Assembly (NCBI GenBank): GCA_964567045.1
Contig: CAZMLE010000132.1
Location: forward strand, 1-8,005
Source: JAFNGF01 sp964567045
GTDB lineage: Bacteria > Planctomycetota > Phycisphaerae > Sedimentisphaerales > Anaerobacaceae
DNA: 8,005 nt
Reading direction: 5' to 3'
Shown here: positions 1 through 6,699 of the stretch, one piece after another
Numbering within the stretch: position 1 is the stretch's first letter
Layout: each line of letters opens with the position of its first letter
Notes under the pieces: generated by a model
Seen by the model: only the letters and a program-made list of their open reading frames with translations
Databases searched by the model: none
What the model was told of the DNA's origin: nothing
Translations under genes and position numbers: made by a program

Positions 1-114
1 GTCTTTGCGATGTTTGCCCTCGGCGCAGCAAGCATCTTGGCTAAAGAAATTGTTGCCATAAAAAACCAGTCCAAACGAACTTCCGGCGCAGGCGGAAGGA
101 ACCAAAGGACGTAA
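1..114 (+). CDS. Possible 3' end of an upstream gene (partial)
   Basis: The frame is open from the window edge to a TAA at 112-114, giving 37 residues. The first part, starting VFAMFALGAASILAKEIVAI, is a hydrophobic to amphipathic helix. It is followed by a basic, glycine-rich tail (KNQSKRTSG...), which is the look of a membrane-protein C-terminus. No family is recognisable from so little. An internal ATG at 10-12 could start a 34-residue peptide, but no Shine-Dalgarno sequence is visible before it. A 6-bp hairpin (80-85/93-98) lies inside the tail, so the last third may belong to the structured RNA that follows instead of being coding. The sequence before base 1 would decide this. Confidence 0.3.
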   Translation, partial: VFAMFALGAASILAKEIVAIKNQSKRTSGAGGRNQRT

Positions 115-340
115 TTTGTTGTCCTAAGTCCTTGAGACTCCTTACGGAGGACTCTCTATGAGAAACGCAAGAGGTTGGACCCTCCTTCGCAAAGAGTTGC
201 TACGGAGGACAGGGGCAAGTATTGAAGAAGCAACGGGAGCTTTTTACCCGCTGGCCCGACTTGCGTCGGGAGACGCACGGGCCAGTACTGGCAGAAACAC
301 CCTGTGTTTGGTGTTTTGTGTCCGCCTCGGGTGGATATAA
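80..340 (+). ncRNA. Candidate structured leader RNA of unknown class
   Basis: A chain of hairpins runs through this stretch: 80-85/93-98 (6 bp); 106-110/121-125 (5 bp); 127-132/148-153 (6 bp), which competes with 138-141/146-149; 181-185/204-208 with a symmetric internal loop and an inner stem 189-192/197-200; 251-258/278-285 (8 bp, 3-nt bulge ACT, inner 6-bp stem 262-267/272-277, GNRA-type GGGA tetraloop); 295-301/310-316 (7 bp); and 321-326/330-335 (6 bp with one G-U). The last stem ends about 20 nt before the Shine-Dalgarno of the microprotein at 370, so a cis-regulatory role is plausible. I compared it by eye with common riboswitches (SAM, TPP, cobalamin, FMN, T-box, c-di-GMP, c-di-AMP, yybP-ykoY, M-box) and could not match any. 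A 60-codon ORF (158-340) preceded by GGAGG at 146-150 overlaps it. I consider the RNA reading likelier because the hairpins account for most of the bases. Confidence 0.42.
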
Positions 341-354
341 CCATTGTTCGGTGG

Positions 355-363
355 AAAAGGAGG
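355..363 (+). promoter_or_regulatory. Strong ribosome binding site for the 32-residue ORF
   Basis: AAAAGGAGG is a near-perfect Shine-Dalgarno sequence ending 6 nt before the ATG at 370. It is stronger than the AAGGTGG site of the large glycosyltransferase gene downstream, and it is the main reason for calling such a short ORF. Confidence 0.6.
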
Positions 364-369
364 CCTAAT

Positions 370-468
370 ATGCTTTTAATGAGCGCTATGGCTTGGATAG
401 TTATTGGTGTGGGTGTTGTGATTTTGGCTGTGGTTATTGGAGTGAAAATAAAACAAAGATATTTTTAG
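370..468 (+). CDS. Small single-span membrane protein (32 residues)
   Basis: This ORF runs from ATG 370 to TAG 466-468. The product starts MLLMSAMAW. It continues as an unbroken run of I, V, G, L and A for about 18 residues (roughly residues 9-26) and ends with a basic tail containing K-I-K-Q-R. This is the typical form of a bitopic microprotein with its positive C-terminus in the cytoplasm. It is about the size of KdpF-type subunits, but I see no specific sequence match and no kdp genes nearby, so no function is assigned. Support for translation comes from the excellent ribosome binding site, good spacing, and a membrane pattern unlikely in random sequence. It follows the candidate structured leader directly, which suggests regulated expression. 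A second AAAGGAGGG (469-477) lies right behind the stop, with no usable start codon after it. A chance open frame in GT-rich DNA remains possible. Confidence 0.52.
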   Translation: MLLMSAMAWIVIGVGVVILAVVIGVKIKQRYF

Positions 469-634
469 AAAGGAGGGTTTTTTCACTGGATTTTTAGTTT
501 GAAAATGTAAGGTAGGGTGCCTGCTTGTTTGGGCTTGGCAGGCAGGAACCACGGTGAGATAGAGAGACGGCATCATCTCACGGAGTAAACAATCTGTTCC
601 ACACCAGAGGCATGCGGGGACAAGCTTTCCCGTT
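469..634. other. Intergenic stretch with two simple hairpins, no gene
   Basis: I find no credible coding sequence here. Visible features are an orphan Shine-Dalgarno-like AAAGGAGGG (469-477) followed by six T (478-483), an inverted repeat TGCCTGC/GCAGGCA (518-524/538-544), and a second one GTGAGAT/ATCTCAC (554-560/575-581, 14-nt loop). Neither hairpin has a T-run after it, so they are not convincing intrinsic terminators. Minus-strand frames across here (376-576, 573-821) lack ribosome binding sites. Confidence 0.4.
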
Positions 635-652
635 TTATACAGACTGTATAAT
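635..652 (+). promoter_or_regulatory. Palindromic operator-like site overlapping a TATAAT box
   Basis: Bases 635-651 form a perfect 17-bp palindrome: TTATACAG, one central A, CTGTATAA. Its right arm merges into a consensus -10 box TATAAT at 647-652. No good -35 box sits 16-18 bp upstream (CTTTCC is the best available). The combination suggests a repressor or activator site set on a distal promoter for the glycosyltransferase operon, with a start expected near 659. The binding protein is not identifiable from the window. Confidence 0.4.
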
Positions 653-659
653 CATTGTT

Positions 660-738
660 AGCCCGCTCGCCACAGTTTATGGCGGCCTGCAAACTCGCAA
701 TCATCGTGCAAATTAATTGAAGAAAGCGGGTTGCCCTA
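660..738 (+). ncRNA. Candidate structured 5' leader element
   Basis: An 8-bp stem (660-667 with 725-732, one G-U pair) closes a domain of about 70 nt. A second stem (668-672/680-684) stacks directly on its 5' side. The structure begins at about the base where a transcript from the TATAAT at 647-652 would start. The 3' strand of the closing stem overlaps bases 730-738, which can pair instead with the loop of the hairpin at 840-860, so two mutually exclusive folds exist. No known riboswitch is recognised. The -35 box of the proximal promoter (731-736) lies in the same bases, so an RNA role and a DNA role may conflict here. Confidence 0.3.
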
Positions 739-759
739 ATCCTAACCATCTGATATACT
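731..759 (+). promoter_or_regulatory. Extended -10 promoter for the GT4-GH130 operon
   Basis: TTGCCC (731-736), a 17-bp spacer and TATACT (754-759) with the extended -10 TG motif at 751-752 make a good sigma-70-type promoter. Transcription would start near 766 and leave a leader of about 144 nt before the ATG at 910. It is the better of the two promoter candidates in this intergenic region. Confidence 0.5.
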
Positions 760-800
760 ATATTGTTTGACGACGCAATGACTATCGGCCCACCATCCAT

Positions 801-816
801 ACCGAGAACACTCGGT
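801..816 (+). other. Hairpin in the operon leader
   Basis: ACCGAG and CTCGGT pair around an AACA tetraloop, giving a 6-bp stem. It lies in the 5' leader of the glycosyltransferase transcript and has no T-run behind it. It may stabilise the leader or take part in the fold involving 840-860. Confidence 0.3.
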
Positions 817-839
817 CCCATTCTTTGCCGGGCATGGCG

Positions 840-863
840 GAGGCGTAGGGCAACCGCCTCTTT
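840..863 (+). promoter_or_regulatory. Attenuator-like hairpin with a complementary upstream partner
   Basis: GAGGCG (840-845) and CGCCTC (855-860) form a 6-bp GC-rich stem followed by only three T (861-863), so it is at most a weak terminator. The full 9-nt loop (846-854, TAGGGCAAC) is the exact reverse complement of 730-738. In a transcript from the distal promoter this would allow a pseudoknot, or a switch that opens the hairpin. It sits about 50 nt before the glycosyltransferase start. Confidence 0.33.
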
Positions 864-909
864 GCGTTAATTGACCACAGGGTAACTCAGAAAGAGAAAA
901 GGTGGTTTC

Positions 910-3195
910 ATGGAACACGACTCAACCGTTTCAACGATCAATCGCATTGCCTTCATCGGCAACTACTTGCCGCGCCAGTGCGGCATTGCTACGTTCACCA
1001 CCGACTTGTGTGAGGCCGTTGCGGCCGAATATGGTAAGACAACGTGCATTGCCCTGCCCGTCAACGACATTGAGGCCGGTTACGTCTATCCGCCCCACGT
1101 TCGATTTGAATTGACGGAGAAAGATATTGACTCCTATCGCCGCGCTGCCGACTTCCTGAATATCAACAGCGTAGACATGGTGTGCCTACAACACGAGTAT
1201 GGCATCTACGGTGGCCCGGCGGGCAGCCACATCCTGGCCCTCTTACGTGAATTGCGCATGCCTATTGTCACCACCTTGCACACTATTCTGCAGAACCCTA
1301 ACCCGGAGCAGCAACAGGTGTTGGAAAAAGTCGCGGCCCTGTCGGACCGGTTAGTGGTTATGAGCGAGCGCGGCGTGCAATTCTTACAGAAGGTCTATGG
1401 GGTACTGCCGGAGAAGATCGATCTAATCCCCCACGGCATCCCCGATGTGCCCTTTGTCGATCCCAGCTTTCACAAAGACCTGTTTGGCGTCGAGGGCAAA
1501 ATGGTTTTGCTCAGCTTTGGCTTGCTTTCGGCCAAGAAAGGGATCGGAACGGTCATCGCCGCCCTGCCCGCCATTGTGGCTCGCTATCCCAACGTGGTGT
1601 ACATCATTGTCGGCGCGACCCATCCCCACGTTTTGCGCCAGGACGGTGAATCGTATCGGTTGTCCCTGCAATGGCTGGCCCAGGAGAAAGGCGTGGAAAG
1701 TCACGTGATCTTCTACAACCGCTTTGTCAGCTTGGTGGAACTGGTTGAGTTCATTAGCGCGGCGGATATTTATATCACCCCCTATCTGAACGCAGAGCAG
1801 ATTACCTCTGGTACGCTGGCCTACACCCTGGGGGCAGGCAAGGCCATCATTTCAACCCCATATTGGTATGCGGAAGAGATGCTGGCCGAAGAGCGGGGCG
1901 TGCTGGTGCCGTTCAGCGATCCGGCGGCGTTGGCCGAGCAAGTGCTTGATCTGTTGGACAACGAATCCAAGCGCCATGCCATGCGCAAGCGGGCCTATCT
2001 GTTTGGGCGGGCCATGATCTGGCCACAGGTGGCGCATCGCTATATGGCGAGTTTTGAACGCGCTCGTGCCGAACGCCGGCATTTCATTCCTTCCGGCTTC
2101 GCGGTCAAACCGCTCGACCAACGTCCAGGCGAATTGCCGCCCCTCAAACTCAGTCATTTACACCACATGACGGACGGCACCGGTATAATTCAACACGCCA
2201 ACTTCACCGTGCCCAACTATCGCGAGGGCTACAGCATCGACGACAACGCCCGCGCCCTGATTGTGAGCACGCACCTGGAGGAATTGGGCAACAGCGAAGC
2301 CTTAGCCCTGGCTTCTCGTTATCTCGCTTTTGTTGGGTATGCCTTCAATAATGAGACCGGCCGCTTTCGCAACTTTATGGATTACCAGCGTAACTGGCTG
2401 GAAGAAAGCGGCTCAGAGGACAGTCACGGCCGCACCTTGTGGGCGTTGGGCACCGTGTTGGGCCGCTCTAACACGCCGGCCCTCCAGAGTATGGCTGGCT
2501 GGCTGTTTGAGCAGGCCTTGCCCGCCATTCTCAAAACTACCAGCCCCCGGGCCTGGGCCTTCACCATCATCGGCATCCACGAGTATCTGCGGCGCTTTGG
2601 CGGTGATCGTCGGGCCAGCCAGGTCCGGGATGAATTGGCCGGGCGCTTGCTCACGTTGTATCAAAACAGCCGCTCGGATGAATGGTGCTGGTATGAAGAA
2701 GGGTTGAACTATTGCAACGCCGTGCTGCCGCAAGCCATGCTCGTGTGCGGTCAATGGAATCCGAATAACGCCATGACCGAAGCCGGGCTGGAGTCGCTCT
2801 GTTGGCTGGCCGACTTGCAGCGGGCGGATGCGGCTGGAGGGCATTTTGTCCCCATTGGCTCCAACGGCTTTTATCAGCGGGATGGTGAGCGGGCCCGCTT
2901 CGATCAACAGCCGGTAGAGGTGCAAACCATGGTCTCCGCCTGCCTCGAAGCCTATCGGAACACGGCAGACAAACGCTGGTACAAAGAAGCCCGACGAGCC
3001 TTCGAGTGGTTCCTGGGGCGTAACGACTTGGACCTCTCTGTTTACGATCCGACGACGGGTGGTTGCCGAGACGGCCTCCATTCCGACCGCCCCAATGAGA
3101 ATCAAGGCGCGGAGTCTACGCTGGCCTTTCTCCAGACTTTGTTGGAGTTGCGTCTGGCTGAGAATTCCTTACTATCTATGGAGACACAAACTTAA
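910..3195 (+). CDS. GT4 glycosyltransferase with C-terminal glycosidase-like domain
   Basis: This 761-residue cytoplasmic enzyme has no signal peptide or membrane span. Residues 10-390 are a GT-B fold of the GT4 type. They include an N-terminal Rossmann start (NRIAFIGNYLPRQCGIATF), the acceptor-side motif QHEYGIYGG (94-102), PHGIPD (174-179), the donor-phosphate region FGLLSAKKGI (203-212), and AEQITSGTLAYTLGAGKAI (295-313). The usual EX7E pair is incomplete: E296 is present but position 304 is Ala. Residues about 410-750 form a second domain of helical hairpins with HMTDGTGIIQHA (419-430), GYSIDDNARAL (440-450) and SEDSHGRTLWALG (502-514), like (alpha/alpha)6 glycoside-acting folds. Known relatives are usually encoded next to GH130 genes, as here. 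The likely role is transfer of a sugar, perhaps mannose, to an oligosaccharide; donor and acceptor cannot be read from sequence. The start at ATG 910 follows AAGGTGG (899-905). Confidence 0.9.
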   Translation: MEHDSTVSTINRIAFIGNYLPRQCGIATFTTDLCEAVAAEYGKTTCIALPVNDIEAGYVYPPHVRFELTEKDIDSYRRAADFLNINSVDMVCLQHEYGIYGGPAGSHILALLRELRMPIVTTLHTILQNPNPEQQQVLEKVAALSDRLVVMSERGVQFLQKVYGVLPEKIDLIPHGIPDVPFVDPSFHKDLFGVEGKMVLLSFGLLSAKKGIGTVIAALPAIVARYPNVVYIIVGATHPHVLRQDGESYRLSLQWLAQEKGVESHVIFYNRFVSLVELVEFISAADIYITPYLNAEQITSGTLAYTLGAGKAIISTPYWYAEEMLAEERGVLVPFSDPAALAEQVLDLLDNESKRHAMRKRAYLFGRAMIWPQVAHRYMASFERARAERRHFIPSGFAVKPLDQRPGELPPLKLSHLHHMTDGTGIIQHANFTVPNYREGYSIDDNARALIVSTHLEELGNSEALALASRYLAFVGYAFNNETGRFRNFMDYQRNWLEESGSEDSHGRTLWALGTVLGRSNTPALQSMAGWLFEQALPAILKTTSPRAWAFTIIGIHEYLRRFGGDRRASQVRDELAGRLLTLYQNSRSDEWCWYEEGLNYCNAVLPQAMLVCGQWNPNNAMTEAGLESLCWLADLQRADAAGGHFVPIGSNGFYQRDGERARFDQQPVEVQTMVSACLEAYRNTADKRWYKEARRAFEWFLGRNDLDLSVYDPTTGGCRDGLHSDRPNENQGAESTLAFLQTLLELRLAENSLLSMETQT

Positions 3196-4136
3196 TGAAT
3201 CATCAATATCCCGAACTTTTTCGCCGCCATAAACGTAATCCCATCTTGACCACCGCCGATTGGCCGTATCCGGCCCATAGCGTGTTTAATCCCGCCGCCG
3301 CGATGCTACAAGATGGCGCCATCCTGCTATTGTGCCGCGTCGAGGATCGACGCGGGCACTCCCACTTCTGTGCCGCTCGCTCCGCCAATGGTGTGGATGA
3401 CTGGAAGATTGATCCCCAACCCACCCTGTTGCCCGACCCCGAACACTTCTCGGAGGAATTGTGGGGCATTGAAGACCCGCGCATCACCTACCTGCCCGAA
3501 TTAAGCCGGTATGCCGTCGTCTATACCGTCTTCACCCATGATGGCCCGGGTGTGGCCCTGGCGTTGACGGAAGATTTCCACCATTTCGAGCGCTATGGAG
3601 TGATTATGTCACCGGAAGATAAAGATGCGGCTCTGCTTCCTCATCGTATTGGCGGACTTTGGGCCTTAATCCACCGCCCAGTCAGTGCGCCCGTTGCGCA
3701 CATGTGGCTATCCTATTCGTTCGACCTGCGACATTGGGGAGACCACAAGTTGATATTGGAAGCCCGGTCGGGGGCGTGGTGGGATGCGGACAAAATCGGA
3801 CTCTCAACCCCACCCATCGAAACTCCGCAGGGTTGGCTGGTGATTTACCACGGCGTGAAACGGAACGCAGCCGGCTCGATTTACCGAATCGGTCTCGCGT
3901 TGTTTGATTTGGATAAACCAGAGCATTGCCTGAAGCGTAGTGATGAGTGGGTCTTTGGTCCGGAAGAACCCTACGAGCGGCACGGAGATGTGGATAACGT
4001 CGTCTTTCCTTGCGGCTACACCATTGCCCCCGACGGAGACACCCTTCACCTGTATTATGGCGCAGCGGATACGTGCATTGCCCTGGCCACGGGCAGTGTA
4101 CGCGCAATGCTTGATTGGCTTGAACAACGAAGATAA
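3195..4136 (+). CDS. GH130 family beta-mannoside phosphorylase/hydrolase
   Basis: This 313-residue, five-bladed beta-propeller-type protein is of normal length for GH130. Family signatures in order are FNPAA (31-35), CRVEDRRGHS (47-56), WGIEDPRIT (90-98) with D94 as the expected general acid, DKDAALLPHR (142-151), the IHRP segment (159-162), DKIGLSTPPIET (199-210), IYHGV (217-221) and YYGAAD (287-292). GH130 enzymes cleave beta-mannosidic bonds in short oligosaccharides, mostly by phosphorolysis giving mannose 1-phosphate, though some members hydrolyse. Linkage and mode are not decidable here. The ATG overlaps the stop of the glycosyltransferase gene (TAATG). The nearest Shine-Dalgarno, GGAG at 3180-3183, is 11 nt away, so translation probably depends on coupling. 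No signal peptide is present, so it acts in the cytoplasm with its partner. Confidence 0.93.
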   Translation: MNHQYPELFRRHKRNPILTTADWPYPAHSVFNPAAAMLQDGAILLLCRVEDRRGHSHFCAARSANGVDDWKIDPQPTLLPDPEHFSEELWGIEDPRITYLPELSRYAVVYTVFTHDGPGVALALTEDFHHFERYGVIMSPEDKDAALLPHRIGGLWALIHRPVSAPVAHMWLSYSFDLRHWGDHKLILEARSGAWWDADKIGLSTPPIETPQGWLVIYHGVKRNAAGSIYRIGLALFDLDKPEHCLKRSDEWVFGPEEPYERHGDVDNVVFPCGYTIAPDGDTLHLYYGAADTCIALATGSVRAMLDWLEQRR

Positions 4137-4143
4137 AGAATCC

Positions 4144-4226
4144 TCTAACTATGAGTTAGATGTCTCGCCAGTATGGCTGCCGTAAAATCAAGGGTGCGGG
4201 CTAACCCGCGTATGCAGGCGACCTGC
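4144..4226. repeat. Cluster of three compact hairpins after the operon
   Basis: Three perfect inverted repeats follow one another: TCTAACT-ATG-AGTTAGA (4144-4160), GCGGG-CTAA-CCCGC (4196-4209) and GCAGG-CGA-CCTGC (4214-4226). The first begins 8 bases after the GH130 stop. None has a T-run on the plus strand. Read on the minus strand, the first is followed by a mildly T-rich stretch, so it could help end minus-strand transcription. Together they may block read-through between the convergent operons. Confidence 0.4.
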
Positions 4227-4270
4227 CGTTCGGAGCAGAAAAAGACCGGGATGGCCAGCTGGTGAGGTAG

Positions 4271-4423
4271 CCTAAGCGTATTCGTTTTCCGTTGAGTTTT
4301 GAGCGGGGGTTTCCCTTTTGGGAGTTCCAGGCGTTTTGGGCCATCTGTCGCGCCGGGCAGAACATGATCCTCAACGCGCTCCGACGGGTCCAGACGGAGT
4401 TGCAGGGCCACCTCATCTGTTAG
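4271..4423 (+). pseudogene. Possible 3' coding remnant of an unknown gene
   Basis: A frame without a plausible start runs from just after a TAG (4268-4270) to TAG 4421-4423 and gives about 50 residues, including FPLSFERGFPFWEFQAFW and CRAGQNMILNALRRVQTELQ. The last 30 codons have mostly G or C in third position, like the real genes to the left, and the peptide looks protein-like with an amphipathic helix near its end. I do not recognise it. A minus-strand frame (4145-4411, GTG start) covers the same bases and is a competing explanation; neither has a convincing ribosome binding site. A decayed gene end left at the edge of inserted DNA is the most economical reading. Confidence 0.22.
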
Positions 4424-4459
4424 GTAGTATGCGTTTGTGGATAAGTGCGTGCTTCAGTT

Positions 4460-6664
4460 TCACTTGAAGAGTTCCATCTGCTGATGCCTCCGAGGAGGGA
4501 ATGTCCGGGCTCGAGATGGGGACGGCAGCTGGAGTCGGTCAAGAAGATACCGTGCCGTGGAATCTATCCTACGGACCACCGCCCTAAGTTGCCTCGATAC
4601 CTCACTTGCGGTTCGGCTAGGACAGAGTTCAACCAGAAGTTGACTGATGAGGAGCACTTTCATGTCATTTCTCGAAAACCTGCGTGGCTTCTCCAGATAT
4701 TTCTCAGCTTTATGGCGTGTCCTTTGCAAAGCTCGGCGCCATGCCGTCGTTTCATCTCGGAAGTCTCTTTCATCAGAACAAGTCTTCCGGCAGACTAGAA
4801 TGATGTCTATGTCTATCGGCTCTTTGGCTTGTGACTTCGGCATTGCGACCGACATTTCTGACTTCACAGGGTGAGCATTAACAAAGTGAAAACCTGCGCT
4901 CATACACGCGTCACAAAGCGAAAGCCAGCCATCGTGCCGAGAATGGTGGTATGTAAAGACCAGAATTCCTTCATCTCTCAGAACGCGCTGGCATTCGCGA
5001 AAAACCGCCGTGAGCTTTGCGGTGAAACAGGTAGCATCCGTGTCCTGCACTTCATCTTGGTGCCTGGTGCTCTGAAAGGGCGTGTCAACCTGCGCAGGAC
5101 AAAGTTGCTGCCAGGCGTAGAAGAAATCAGCCAGTTCTGAGTAATGTACGTTGTCAAAGAAGGGTGGGTCGGTGACGACATAGTCAACGGAGCAACTCGC
5201 AAGACTGGTCTTGTGTGAGCTCCCGCATGACAGAAAGATCGAATGTTCGGGAAGTGCGTCCGAATTAGGCCACCCGGGCTGAAGTCGACCTGCAAATGGA
5301 AGACTACACCCAAAGACCTTGGAGGCAGAGGACTTTGTGCGCAGGCAGGGTGAGGAGACTTCAAAAGGGTTCCGTTGGTATTCGATACATCGCAGCAACC
5401 TTGTCTTGAAAAGTGTGGAGAAAGCACCGGAACTCCTCTCTGTACCCCACACATTTGCCTCGATCGGTGTCCGCTCCGGTTTGAGGATATGATGAGAGAA
5501 CATATGGCGCACTGCTCCGGTTCCCTCGCCTTTATACGAAGCGAACATGTTGTTGAACTCAAGTGTGGCAGAGAACAGAGTAAGGAGCGGGATTCTAACC
5601 CGTTCATCCTTAATCGCGGCTATAGCGCGGTGAAGTATTCCGAGGGCAAGGAGTTGTCTATCGTTGAAGAATTCTCGCCACGACCTATAACCGTAGTTCA
5701 GTACCTGTCGTGTGTTGTAGCCATCCGTGATTTCGAGCTCTGGAAGCGACAATCGCTCAGTCCTCAGTTGCTCGGAAGCCTTATGGTATGCGGCATTATC
5801 ATCATCAGTTGTTGCGAGGTAGACCTTCTGTCCGCTGGGCCTCAGGATGAGTTTCGCGTACAAACGATGCTCCGGAGGCTTCCCGGACGTGCGGATTGTC
5901 TTGGCGATGGGAAATTTAAAGTCACAGTACGAGCAGATGGTATTCGCGTTGCGTGCCGGACCCTGTTGCGGGTTGAAACGCTCATTGCATCTCGGACAGT
6001 TTTCGGTGGTTGTAGTATATCTGGAAGGAAATAGCTTCCCACAGGCCGGACAGAGTACCTGAACGGCTGGATTGCGCACTGGGTCGGCATTTCGGGCTAT
6101 GATGTACGAAGAAAAAAGATCGACTTTGCGCAGACATGCCGGGCAGTTAACGGTTTTGACCCAGAAGTAGTATAGGACATCACATTCAATGCCTGACGCG
6201 TCTTTGGCCTTATACAAAGCCATAATTCGGTCAGCCACCTGGCCTCTCACTTCATCGAAAGCACGTGTAATAGCTGCCTTGTTGAGACTTCCCATGGCAA
6301 CACGCGCAGCATTAACAGCCACAGGGTTTATCTCGCGCCCAAGAGCTGCGTATCCAAGCTTGTGAGCCTCGCCGACAGTAGTACCGGACCCCATGAACGG
6401 ATCGAAAACGGTCTTTCCCGCGAAATGATGGGGCCGATAGAATTCCTTGTCAAAATCGACACTGTCTGATTTCTGACAAGCCAAGAGGATACCACGGAAG
6501 ACTGACCCTAGGCGCGTTGCCCACCACTTGTGGAGGTGATATATGGGTCGATAGATTTCTTTTCGCCAACTTTCGGCCTCAGCGATATCAGACAAGAAAT
6601 CAAAAGGGAAAGAGTCCGACTCAATAAGACGCCGTGATTCTTTGCCGAGTTTATCGCGTGACAT
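4460..6664 (-). CDS. DUF1156/COG1743-like zinc-ribbon DNA methyltransferase
   Basis: This 734-residue protein probably modifies adenine N6 (less likely cytosine N4) in DNA and protects the host from the nuclease encoded just upstream. Residues 18-62 resemble DUF1156 (E-x2-Y-R-P...HKWWATRL...R). Motif I, DPFMGSGTT (88-96), binds S-adenosylmethionine, and REINPVAV (110-117) follows it. Four CxxC pairs at 174/177, 205/208, 223/226 and 244/247 form two zinc-ribbon-like units. YGYRSWREFFNDRQLLALG (324-342) is a hallmark of this methylase group. The catalytic motif IV is TDPPFFDNVHYSELADFFYAW (498-518), and FTYHH (570-574) follows. The C-terminus (about 640-710) is helical and basic. Motif I precedes motif IV by about 400 residues, so the specificity elements probably sit between them. 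The start at 6664 has AGGGG five bases upstream, and the gene lies 35 bp behind the nuclease gene, as in an operon. Confidence 0.88.
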   Translation of the reverse strand: MSRDKLGKESRRLIESDSFPFDFLSDIAEAESWRKEIYRPIYHLHKWWATRLGSVFRGILLACQKSDSVDFDKEFYRPHHFAGKTVFDPFMGSGTTVGEAHKLGYAALGREINPVAVNAARVAMGSLNKAAITRAFDEVRGQVADRIMALYKAKDASGIECDVLYYFWVKTVNCPACLRKVDLFSSYIIARNADPVRNPAVQVLCPACGKLFPSRYTTTTENCPRCNERFNPQQGPARNANTICSYCDFKFPIAKTIRTSGKPPEHRLYAKLILRPSGQKVYLATTDDDNAAYHKASEQLRTERLSLPELEITDGYNTRQVLNYGYRSWREFFNDRQLLALGILHRAIAAIKDERVRIPLLTLFSATLEFNNMFASYKGEGTGAVRHMFSHHILKPERTPIEANVWGTERSSGAFSTLFKTRLLRCIEYQRNPFEVSSPCLRTKSSASKVFGCSLPFAGRLQPGWPNSDALPEHSIFLSCGSSHKTSLASCSVDYVVTDPPFFDNVHYSELADFFYAWQQLCPAQVDTPFQSTRHQDEVQDTDATCFTAKLTAVFRECQRVLRDEGILVFTYHHSRHDGWLSLCDACMSAGFHFVNAHPVKSEMSVAMPKSQAKEPIDIDIILVCRKTCSDERDFRDETTAWRRALQRTRHKAEKYLEKPRRFSRNDMKVLLISQLLVELCPSRTASEVSRQLRAVVRRIDSTARYLLDRLQLPSPSRARTFPPRRHQQMELFK

Positions 6665-6699
6665 CCTTGCCCCTAATCAACGCGTGTTCCGATTAAGCC

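Noticed and set aside
158..340. 60-codon plus-strand ORF with GGAGG at 146-150
   Set aside because: The Shine-Dalgarno sits in a hairpin arm, the codons show no bias, and most bases are explained by RNA stems. Kept as an alternative in the leader-RNA entry, not called as a gene.
573..821. 82-codon minus-strand ORF in the GT4 upstream region
   Set aside because: No ribosome binding site, no recognisable domain, and it lies across the promoter and hairpin elements of the plus-strand operon.
2413..3105. 230-codon minus-strand ORF inside the glycosyltransferase gene
   Set aside because: Long antisense frames are expected in GC-biased genes; the plus-strand frame has clear domain motifs and this one has none.
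4145..4411. 88-codon minus-strand ORF behind the methyltransferase gene
   Set aside because: GTG start without a Shine-Dalgarno, no motif, and its third-position bias is weaker than that of the overlapping plus-strand remnant.
5375..6034. 219-codon plus-strand ORF inside the methyltransferase gene
   Set aside because: Antisense to the zinc-ribbon and central part of a gene with unambiguous methylase motifs; the peptide has no recognisable features.
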